DNA of 9,664 bases from Bacillota bacterium. GTDB taxonomy: Bacteria > Bacillota > Bacilli > Alicyclobacillales > SLC66. Positions 1 to 4,827 of this stretch are shown here, piece after piece. The translations under genes and the position numbers were made by a program. The notes beneath the pieces are model-generated. The model searched no databases, was not told the DNA's origin, and saw only the letters and a program-made list of their open reading frames with translations. Numbering within the stretch: the stretch's first letter is position 1; each line of letters begins with the position of its first letter. Location: NCBI GenBank assembly GCA_021799325.1, contig JAJZAS010000043.1, forward strand, positions 1 to 9,664. The letters run 5' to 3'.

Positions 1-324
1 AATGAAGTTGAAAAGCTTACTGAATATGTACGAAAACAGCAAGAAGCCGAATATGTGGAAGACTTCAGCCATCTTGAAGTAGAAAAAAATGATGAAAGCG
101 CCGACTATGATCCACTTTATGAAGAGGCGGTGCGATTGGTGGTGGAGTCGGAGCAGGCCTCTGTTTCCTTTATACAAAGAAAATTAAAAGTAGGATACGC
201 TAGGGCAGCGCGTATTGTCGATCAATTAGAACAGTCTGGAGTGATCGGACCATTTGAAAACAGCAAGCCAAGAGAAGTGTTGCTAAGTCGGGAAGCTTGG
301 GTAGAGCGTCAGTCCAATATATAA
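1..324 (+). CDS. FtsK/SpoIIIE-type DNA translocase, C-terminal end (partial, 5' end outside window)
   Basis: Frame 1 is open from the first base to the TAA at 322-324, giving 107 residues. The last 65 or so residues match the winged-helix gamma domain of FtsK/SpoIIIE: a DPLYEEAV start, the SFIQRKLKVGYARAARIVDQLE recognition-helix region (about residues 58-79) and a GVIGPFENSKPREVL ending. In this family the gamma domain reads polar DNA guide sequences and directs the membrane-anchored ATPase motor that pumps chromosome DNA through the division or sporulation septum. The motor and membrane domains lie to the left of the window. An internal GTG at 55 has no reason to be a start, since the reading frame is open before it. 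The usual Bacillus neighbour of spoIIIE is this same ymf-rodZ-pgsA-cinA region, which supports the call. FtsK, SftA and SpoIIIE cannot be told apart from the gamma domain alone, so no symbol is given. Confidence 0.95.
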   Translation, partial: NEVEKLTEYVRKQQEAEYVEDFSHLEVEKNDESADYDPLYEEAVRLVVESEQASVSFIQRKLKVGYARAARIVDQLEQSGVIGPFENSKPREVLLSREAWVERQSNI

Positions 325-327
325 ATG

Positions 328-358
328 TGGACATGTTCTCCTAGTTGATGCGTATACA
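328..358 (+). promoter_or_regulatory. weak candidate promoter before the membrane-protein gene
   Basis: TGGACA at 328-333 and TATACA at 353-358 resemble -35 and -10 boxes, but the 19-bp spacer is long. Each box overlaps a copy of the palindrome ACATGT (331-336 and 356-361), so the two palindromes sit 25 bp apart. The gene at 388 could equally be read from the ftsK transcript, as no terminator is visible between them. Confidence 0.2.
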
Positions 359-374
359 TGTTATCAGCATCTAC

Positions 375-380
375 AGGAGG
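375..380 (+). promoter_or_regulatory. ribosome binding site deciding the start at 388
   Basis: AGGAGG lies 7 bases before the ATG at 388. It falls downstream of the in-frame ATG at 358, so it rules out that longer start. Confidence 0.85.
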
Positions 381-387
381 TTCACGA

Positions 388-942
388 ATGTTCATAAAAT
401 GGATAACGAGGAAAAAAATGTGGCTGTTGTTGGTTGGTGCTATTGGTTTGGCTTTTTTGTACATGTGGTTGGGATATTATCCAAAACACACGCCAAGTCC
501 TGTGCCTACGGCGCCGCCTGTCAAATTTTCAAACCACGCCATATCGGCAGCAGTAGAAAAAAAGCTTTCGCTTGCGTTGACTAGTGCTGTGCCAGAACTT
601 GAAGATGTCTATTATCAACTGTTAAAAAACGGGGATTTGATGATTGTAGGAACAGCATCATTAGACGGGTATGGAAATGAGTACAACATTGCATCTGACA
701 TGACGGCTCGTTTTTTGCAAACTGCCTACCAAGTGTCTCCTATTCCTGTTGACTATGCTGCACTTTACACCACTTATCATGGAAGGTATATGATGGCGGC
801 TGGGCTCGGAAGGAAGGCGCTGCAGGAAGTGGCGTTTACCACGCTTGCTGCAGATCAGGGAACAGAACTGATGAATCAGTTGGCTCATATAGACAATTTT
901 AATGGGGCGCTATCTTCTCAGGCGTTTGCCGAGTACCGATAG
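388..942 (+). CDS. hypothetical single-pass membrane protein, 184 aa
   Basis: I do not recognise this family. The ATG at 388 is preceded by a full AGGAGG site. The protein begins with a short basic segment (K4, R8, K9, K10), then one hydrophobic helix at about residues 11-30, then a Pro-rich linker (about 32-45). A soluble domain of about 140 residues follows, predicted outside the membrane by the positive-inside rule. There is no Cys lipobox, so the helix looks like an anchor or uncleaved signal. The domain alternates amphipathic helices (around 52-82) with a GDLMIVGTASLDGYGNEYN strand-turn region (82-100), and it has several Tyr residues (123-135) but no catalytic motif I can name. The stop codon lies inside the 3' arm of the hairpin at 904-948. 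The gene follows ftsK by 63 bp and converges with the minus-strand gene ending at 977. Base composition looks like its neighbours. It is a real gene by its ribosome site and protein-like sequence; its role is unknown. Confidence 0.8.
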   Translation: MFIKWITRKKMWLLLVGAIGLAFLYMWLGYYPKHTPSPVPTAPPVKFSNHAISAAVEKKLSLALTSAVPELEDVYYQLLKNGDLMIVGTASLDGYGNEYNIASDMTARFLQTAYQVSPIPVDYAALYTTYHGRYMMAAGLGRKALQEVAFTTLAADQGTELMNQLAHIDNFNGALSSQAFAEYR

Positions 943-948
943 CGCCCC
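904..948. terminator. two-tier hairpin between convergent genes, possible bidirectional terminator
   Basis: The outer stem is a perfect 11-bp pair, GGGGCGCTATC (904-914) with GATAGCGCCCC (938-948). Inside it a second stem pairs 917-923 with 928-933 (six pairs, A920 bulged, loop GTTT at 924-927). The structure covers the last codons and stop of the 388-942 gene and lies 28 bp beyond the stop of the minus-strand gene. Neither side has a T-run, so a classical intrinsic terminator is not complete. RNA 3'-end protection is another possible role. Confidence 0.5.
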
Positions 949-976
949 ATAGGATCTTTGTGGTGGGCAGTACAAC

Positions 977-1324
977 TTAGGGTTCGTAACGGTGGTTTTC
1001 CGCGCCAACAATATATAGTTGTGTAAAACCGATCTGGGATTTGCGAATGTGTTTGATGAGCTGTCTGAAAATCGCTTCATGTCCCGTTTTAAAGAGTGTC
1101 TCTATGATGGTGTGGGCGGTGAATGGCTCATCCAAACTAGCGCGGACATTCGGATCATCTTCAAGATGACCGATCCATTCGTCCTGATACCGTTCTCCGC
1201 GTCTCTCTGCATACGCGCTATGGTAAAGATCCTTTACTGAAAAAGGGGCTCCAATGGTCTCTAGGTAGAAATTTAATTGATAAAACGCTTGGGCCACTGA
1301 TCGATGGTCCTTATTTGTGCTCAT
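977..1324 (-). CDS. hypothetical small cytosolic protein, 115 aa
   Basis: I do not recognise this protein. It starts at ATG (complement of 1322-1324) behind GAGGTG (complement of 1331-1336) at 6 bases spacing, and ends with TAA at 979-977. There is no signal peptide or membrane helix. It is charged and mostly helical in character: a helix near residues 8-22, a Tyr/Arg-rich acidic and basic stretch (about 32-58), then two helical segments around 68-94. It ends with a short hydrophobic strand (QLYIVGAEN). It lacks Cys and shows no nucleotide- or metal-binding motif. It is the only minus-strand gene in the window, sits between two plus-strand groups, and has its own candidate promoter (1343-1371). 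That makes it a likely lineage-specific insertion into the ftsK-ymfK interval. Coding status is supported by the ribosome site and promoter; function is unknown. Confidence 0.75.
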   Translation of the reverse strand: MSTNKDHRSVAQAFYQLNFYLETIGAPFSVKDLYHSAYAERRGERYQDEWIGHLEDDPNVRASLDEPFTAHTIIETLFKTGHEAIFRQLIKHIRKSQIGFTQLYIVGAENHRYEP

Positions 1325-1342
1325 TGCTTACACCTCAAATTT

Positions 1343-1371
1343 ATTATGAGTCAACATGAGTTAACTAGCAA
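1343..1371 (-). promoter_or_regulatory. candidate sigma-A promoter for the minus-strand gene
   Basis: Read on the minus strand, TTGCTA (complement of 1366-1371) and CATAAT (complement of 1343-1348) are separated by 17 bp. That leaves a short leader before GAGGTG and the ATG. The spacer is almost filled by the tandem repeat at 1346-1365. Confidence 0.45.
1346..1365. repeat. tandem 10-bp repeat in the divergent promoter region
   Basis: ATGAGTCAAC (1346-1355) is followed directly by ATGAGTTAAC (1356-1365), with 9 of 10 bases identical. The unit equals about one helical turn. The second copy also forms part of the palindrome AGTTAACT (1359-1366). It sits between the -35 and -10 boxes of the minus-strand promoter and just upstream of the plus-strand promoter, which fits an operator site. 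Confidence 0.55.
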
Positions 1372-1386
1372 GTCTGGATTCTATGA

Positions 1387-1395
1387 TGGTACAAT
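1387..1395 (+). promoter_or_regulatory. candidate extended -10 promoter for the lipoprotein-ymfK-rodZ-yajQ run
   Basis: TGGTACAAT is a TGn extended -10 with one mismatch to TATAAT. The -35 region, at about 1366-1372, is poor, as is common for extended -10 promoters, and overlaps the -35 of the divergent promoter. Transcription would start near 1402, which places the ATG at 1398 outside the message and supports the start at 1431. Confidence 0.45.
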
Positions 1396-1430
1396 AAATG
1401 GACAAAATAAAATTGATGGGGTCAGGATTC

Positions 1431-2432
1431 ATGCATCATCGTTTGCGCGTGATTTTGAGTTTTCTAAGTCTGGCGGCTGTTTTTTCCCTTGCAGGTTGCG
1501 GTTTTATCAATGTGACGGATCTGACTCCCACTGTCAAAAAGACAAGCGTGTTACTAGTGGGGCCAAACGCATGGTTAAAAAACGCTCAAGTGGCAACGAA
1601 GATAGCCGAATCGCCGCAAGGGGTGAGTGTCATTTCGCTTAGCACTGACGGCGTGGCTGCGCCCGGTTTGCTGAAGCAAATTGAAAACTCTACAGCCAAT
1701 TCGGTCATCTTGGTTCAACCAGATGTTAACGTCATGAAATTGCCAGCAAAGCATCCCAATACGCATTTTTATCTGGTCGGAAATTCGATGGGAGTCACGG
1801 GGAGGAACATCACATCGCTTACCGCTAGTGATCAACAGTTGGCGTCTATTGCTGGGTATATTGGGGGCGGAAGTACGGCACTCGGGCAATCCATTAATAT
1901 TTTGCCCGGTTCCAACATTCCTTCCACCGTGATGACGTCAGTGGTGGATGCCGTGTATTCGGGGGCACATGCCGCCTTTTCGACGAGTCCAGTGCAGTGG
2001 ATCAATCCGCCAGTCACTACCAACATCCCTCAAGGAGTTTGGGTAGTGTGGGGGACAGTGCCACCAAGCGATTTTTCAAGACTGGTGACCGCCAATCAAA
2101 AAGTGATTGCGGTGAACAGCAACAACAACTTGTCAGGCAAGAGTGTTCTCGCAAGCTATTCAGAAACATCATTAATTGCAAACGGCATCGAGGTTGCACT
2201 GAATGCCATTTATCACCATCAGGCGCTTCCGTCAGTGTGGAATGTGCCTGTCCAATTTCAACTGAATACCGTTTCCGGTTGGCAGCATCCAACTGGTGTG
2301 AGCAATTACGAACAGATGATCTCCACAGGCACGCTCTCGCCCACAGGTTTTCTACAAACCGTACCAAGCGTAAGTACCGCGCAATCGCTGCATCTGCCGG
2401 TGCCTCCTACGCTGAATACCACAACAGGTTAG
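1431..2432 (+). CDS. BMP/PnrA-like substrate-binding lipoprotein, 333 aa
   Basis: The protein starts with a lipoprotein signal: basic residues R4 and R6, a hydrophobic core at 7-19, and the lipobox L20-A21-G22-C23. The mature form should be lipid-anchored at C23 on the outer face of the membrane. The rest reads like a type 1 periplasmic-binding fold: alternating strand-helix units such as VILVQPDV (92-99), HFYLVGN (112-118), an LASIAGYIGGG helix (137-147) where BMP proteins carry their GYLAG segment, GVWVVWG (202-208) and VIAVNSN (225-231). This resembles the BMP family (PnrA/BmpA nucleoside binders), but the similarity is weak and judged by eye; the ligand is unknown. No transporter ATPase or permease gene is adjacent, so it is either a separated binding protein or one turned to sensing. 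The start at 1431 was preferred over 1398 because of the candidate promoter at 1387-1395 and the GGGGTCAGGA stretch before it. The stop TAG overlaps the ribosome site of ymfK. Confidence 0.75.
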   Translation: MHHRLRVILSFLSLAAVFSLAGCGFINVTDLTPTVKKTSVLLVGPNAWLKNAQVATKIAESPQGVSVISLSTDGVAAPGLLKQIENSTANSVILVQPDVNVMKLPAKHPNTHFYLVGNSMGVTGRNITSLTASDQQLASIAGYIGGGSTALGQSINILPGSNIPSTVMTSVVDAVYSGAHAAFSTSPVQWINPPVTTNIPQGVWVVWGTVPPSDFSRLVTANQKVIAVNSNNNLSGKSVLASYSETSLIANGIEVALNAIYHHQALPSVWNVPVQFQLNTVSGWQHPTGVSNYEQMISTGTLSPTGFLQTVPSVSTAQSLHLPVPPTLNTTTG

Positions 2433-2442
2433 GAGTGATAGT

Positions 2443-3204
2443 TTGAACGAATGGTATCTTGAATATCATATCTATAAAGACCGTTTTGGCCTACTTGGAG
2501 ACATTGCATCACTACTTGGCATGATGGCCATTAATATTGAGACACTCAGGGATATCGAGGACCGAAGAAGAGGTTTTTTGATCCGTACCGATGATCCTGC
2601 CAAGATAGAGAGCTTGCGCACATTGCTTGAATATGTAGAAAATATTAAAGTGACGGCATTGCGGCAACCCACATTATTGGACCGGTTGGCGCTTCGACAT
2701 GGTAAATTGATTACAAAATCTGAACAGGAAGAGAAAGTGAATACCTATCAATTTACTCGTGAAGAACTGGGCATGCTGGTAGATTTTCTCGGGGAACACT
2801 TGAAAGTTACCGGGAATCAGGTGATGGGGATACGCGGAATGCCGCGAGTTGGCAAAACAGAATCATTGGTGGCTGCCAGTGTGTATGCGGGGAAAAGATG
2901 GACGGTTGTTTCCTCCACTCTGCTGAAGCAGACCATTCGAACTGATTTAGAGGATGAGGAGTTCAGCACCGATGACCATGTGTATATCATTGATGGCATT
3001 GTGTCTACACTGAGGGGGAACGAAGATCATATGCGATTGGTGAAACGCATTTTGAGACTCGATGCGCCTAAAATTATTGAGCACCCGGATATTTTCGTTC
3101 AGCACTCGGAATTTAATTGGAATTTGTTTGATCGCGTGATTGAATTGCGCAATACTCCTGATGAAGAAATTACATATGAAGCGCTCGAACACTTAGGTCA
3201 ATAG
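2443..3204 (+). CDS. ymfK: YmfK-like protein (DUF3388), ACT-like domain plus P-loop
   Basis: Start is TTG at 2443, with AGGAG (2431-2435) 7 bases upstream; that site overlaps the stop of the lipoprotein gene. The 253 residues have two parts. Residues 1-75 look like an ACT-type regulatory fold (EWYLEYHIYKDRFGLLGDIASLLGMMAINIETL), typical of small-ligand sensing. Residues 100-253 hold a P-loop, G-M-P-R-V-G-K-T (132-139), and a Walker B-like strand VYIIDG (180-185). The combination matches the DUF3388 family represented by Bacillus subtilis YmfK, which sits next to ymfM/rodZ there as here. Biochemical function is not established to my knowledge; nucleotide binding is an inference from the P-loop. 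The lone aspartate D184 and the lack of other ATPase motifs leave hydrolysis uncertain. The gene is 15 bp from rodZ and surely in the same transcript. No membrane segment is present. Confidence 0.85.
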   Translation: MNEWYLEYHIYKDRFGLLGDIASLLGMMAINIETLRDIEDRRRGFLIRTDDPAKIESLRTLLEYVENIKVTALRQPTLLDRLALRHGKLITKSEQEEKVNTYQFTREELGMLVDFLGEHLKVTGNQVMGIRGMPRVGKTESLVAASVYAGKRWTVVSSTLLKQTIRTDLEDEEFSTDDHVYIIDGIVSTLRGNEDHMRLVKRILRLDAPKIIEHPDIFVQHSEFNWNLFDRVIELRNTPDEEITYEALEHLGQ

Positions 3205-3219
3205 GATTAGGAGTAGGGG

Positions 3220-4179
3220 GTGTTTCGCCTGCAAAGCAATGGCTCAAGCTCCTCTAAGGAGGCAGAAAATCAAGCAGCCCGATTGCATGAGTTGGGTGAA
3301 TATCTAAAACGGACTAGGGAAGAGAAAGGAAAGTCAATTGATGAGGTGGTGGAAGCCACCAAAATACGCAGCCGATATGTCCAGGCAATCGAAACAGGGG
3401 ACCTCAGTGTGTTGCCCGGAATTGTCTATGCACGTGGATTTGTGCGTGGATATGCAGACTATTTGGGGCTTGACGGCGCAAAAATCGCCAATCAGTATTT
3501 GGGCAATTCAGCCGAACAAGCACAAGAAGACCGTGTCTCGCAGAAACCCTCCGTTTCGCCGCCTGCGATGCCACCGCGAAAGGCAAAACCTGCAGCAAGT
3601 AGCAAAGTGATGGCAGAACGGAAACAACGCGGAGTGGTAGGCAAGCCAGTCAATAAACACCGCTCAAAGTCGTCTGGCATCATGTGGATGGCGGGTGTGG
3701 TGCTCCTTGTTACTGCTGCAGTCGTTGCATATACTTCCTTAAGTTCACCCTCTCATCCGCAGTCAAAGTTACCGTCAACGGGTACCGTGATTAATCCGAA
3801 GACCACAGGTTCTGCGGTAGCGCAGACACATGGCACCAAACCAAAGCATCATCCAAAACCAGTCTTGTCATCAGTAAAATTTATCCAAACAGCGACAAGC
3901 AACTATTCGGCTACTTACTCAGTCGTGGCGAATAGACCGTTAAGTGTTTCGGTAAAAGCGGTGTCAGGGAAATGCTGGTTTGAGGTAACAGCAGATGGTA
4001 ATGTGATTGTTCCTAGCTTGACGCTCCAACCAGGTGGGGAACAGACCTGGAAGGCAAACACTAGCATAACGCTACTTGTCGGGGACAGTGCCAATATTAA
4101 TATGACAATCAATGGGGTGAATGCCCCACTGAATAAACATGCGAACGCAGGGTTTACGTATACCTTTAATCGTAAGTAA
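3220..4179 (+). CDS. rodZ: RodZ-like cell-shape protein (YmfM)
   Basis: GTG start at 3220 with AGGAG (3209-3213) 6 bases upstream. The 319 residues show the RodZ order. An N-terminal Cro-type helix-turn-helix (about 24-86, LGEYLKRTREEKGKSIDEV through YARGFVRGYADYLGLD) binds MreB filaments in this family rather than DNA. A basic Pro/Lys-rich linker (about 105-151) is followed by one transmembrane helix (about 152-174), a Ser/Thr/Pro/Lys-rich outer linker (175-216) and a C-terminal beta domain (about 217-319) like DUF4115. That domain includes KCWFEVTADG (251-260) and the LTLQPGGEQTWKA stretch. RodZ links the actin-like MreB cytoskeleton to the cell-wall elongation machinery; localisation is inner membrane with the HTH inside. 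B. subtilis ymfM is the positional and structural equivalent, just after ymfK. The gene lies 24 bp before yajQ. Nothing is missing from the expected architecture. Confidence 0.92.
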   Translation: MFRLQSNGSSSSKEAENQAARLHELGEYLKRTREEKGKSIDEVVEATKIRSRYVQAIETGDLSVLPGIVYARGFVRGYADYLGLDGAKIANQYLGNSAEQAQEDRVSQKPSVSPPAMPPRKAKPAASSKVMAERKQRGVVGKPVNKHRSKSSGIMWMAGVVLLVTAAVVAYTSLSSPSHPQSKLPSTGTVINPKTTGSAVAQTHGTKPKHHPKPVLSSVKFIQTATSNYSATYSVVANRPLSVSVKAVSGKCWFEVTADGNVIVPSLTLQPGGEQTWKANTSITLLVGDSANINMTINGVNAPLNKHANAGFTYTFNRK

Positions 4180-4203
4180 GTTGAACTGAGGGGAGATTTT
4201 ATC

Positions 4204-4695
4204 GTGGCGAAAGAATCATCTTTTGATATTGTGTCAAAGACAGACATGCAGGAAGTGGTCAATGCGGTCCATCAAGCGCAAAAGGAAATCGAGACTCGTT
4301 TTGATTTTAAGGGAAGCAAAAGCAGTCTGGATTTACAGGGAGAAGAGATCGTAGTGATCGGTGATGACGAATTTAAGTTGACGAGTGTCATCGATATTCT
4401 GCAATCCAAATTGGTGAAGCGGAATGTGGCACTCAAATCCCTCGATTATGGCAAAATTGAATCGGCATCACAGGGGACCGTCAGGCAAACCATCAAGATC
4501 AAACAAGGTATTTCTCAGGACGTGGCGAAGCAAATTGTGAAAGCAGTCAAGGATTCAAAAATCAAAGTTCAGGCTTCTATACAGGGCGATCAGGTTCGTG
4601 TAGCAGGCAAAGACAAAGACGATCTGCAGTCTGTCATCCAACTTTTGAAGAGCCAGGACTACCCAGTCGATCTGCAATTTGTGAATTATCGATAA
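4204..4695 (+). CDS. yajQ: YajQ family nucleotide/cyclic-di-GMP-binding protein (UPF0234)
   Basis: GTG start at 4204 with GAGGGGAG (4188-4195) 8 bases upstream. The 163 residues are the standard length for YajQ/UPF0234. The N-terminus AKESSFDIVSKTDMQEVVNAV, the ETRFDFKGS segment (about 31-39), the central SLDYGKIESASQGTVRQTIKIKQGIS region and the ending SQDYPVDLQFVNYR are all family hallmarks. The fold is two ferredoxin-like (RRM-like) domains. Members bind nucleotides, and some Gram-negative members were reported as cyclic-di-GMP effectors; the role in Bacillota is unclear. The protein is soluble and cytosolic, with no membrane part. It closes the run that starts with the lipoprotein. Its placement between rodZ and rimO differs from B. 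subtilis, where the homologue yitK is elsewhere. The stop is followed after 18 bp by the promoter of the next operon. Confidence 0.95.
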   Translation: MAKESSFDIVSKTDMQEVVNAVHQAQKEIETRFDFKGSKSSLDLQGEEIVVIGDDEFKLTSVIDILQSKLVKRNVALKSLDYGKIESASQGTVRQTIKIKQGISQDVAKQIVKAVKDSKIKVQASIQGDQVRVAGKDKDDLQSVIQLLKSQDYPVDLQFVNYR

Positions 4696-4713
4696 AGAGG
4701 TTACAATAATTTT

Positions 4714-4742
4714 TTGACACATTTATAAAATAGCGTTATAAT
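4714..4742 (+). promoter_or_regulatory. full-consensus sigma-A promoter of the rimO operon
   Basis: TTGACA at 4714-4719 and TATAAT at 4737-4742 match consensus at all 12 positions with the ideal 17-bp spacer. The upstream stretch (4701-4713) is A/T-rich, as in UP elements. The expected start point is about 4748-4751. A promoter this strong is unusual for housekeeping genes and makes the hairpin just downstream more significant. Confidence 0.9.
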
Positions 4743-4755
4743 TCTAAATTGGGTA

Positions 4756-4827
4756 ATGAGACCAAAAAACGAGTGGCGGTTTTACCGCTACATTTTTTTG
4801 TCAAAAATCTTCTGGAGGAACAAGTGA
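4756..4827 (+). CDS. candidate 23-codon leader ORF ending on the rimO start
   Basis: An ATG at 4756, only a few bases after the predicted transcript start, opens a 23-codon frame ending in TGA at 4825-4827. The A of that stop is the first base of the rimO ATG (TGATG overlap), an arrangement that allows translational coupling. The peptide is rich in Arg/Lys and aromatic residues (W7, F9, Y10, Y12, F14, F19, W20). Its codons 6-15 run through the hairpin and T-run at 4773-4799, so a translating ribosome would cover the terminator. Against it: there is almost no leader, only a weak GGG before the ATG, and a frame this short can arise by chance. Confidence 0.25.
   Translation: MRPKNEWRFYRYIFLSKIFWRNK
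4773..4800 (+). terminator. terminator-like hairpin in the rimO leader (candidate attenuator)
   Basis: GTGGCGGT (4773-4780) pairs with ACCGCTAC (4784-4791) across a TTT loop: eight pairs, one of them G-T. A single A and seven T residues (4793-4799) follow, so all intrinsic-terminator parts are present. A run of six A residues at 4764-4769 lies on the other side, so it may also act on the minus strand. It sits about 25-50 bases after the predicted start of the consensus promoter and 14 bases before the rimO ribosome site. It could end the yajQ transcript, but RNA from the rimO promoter must also pass it. Confidence 0.65.
4814..4819 (+). promoter_or_regulatory. ribosome binding site deciding the rimO start
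   Basis: GGAGGA lies 7 bases before the ATG at 4827 and 4 bases before the in-frame GTG at 4824. It excludes the upstream in-frame TTG at 4749, which falls at the predicted transcript start. Confidence 0.85.

Noticed and set aside
347..371. GATGC/GCATC inverted repeat near the ribosome site at 375
   Set aside because: Only five pairs with a 15-base loop; too weak to call a riboswitch or terminator.
345..584. 79-residue frame starting before the membrane-protein gene
   Set aside because: It overlaps the 388-942 gene in another frame, has no ribosome site, and the AGGAGG at 375-380 serves the ATG at 388.
1398..1430. Longer N-terminus for the lipoprotein from the ATG at 1398
   Set aside because: The ATG sits just after the candidate -10 box, has no ribosome site, and would add 11 residues before a signal peptide that is complete from 1431.
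1304..1642. 112-residue plus-strand frame across the divergent promoter region
   Set aside because: It runs through promoters on both strands and into the lipoprotein gene out of frame, with no ribosome site.
4749..4826. Longer rimO from the TTG at 4749
   Set aside because: It lies at the predicted transcript start, has no ribosome site, runs through the hairpin, and the family N-terminus fits the ATG at 4827.
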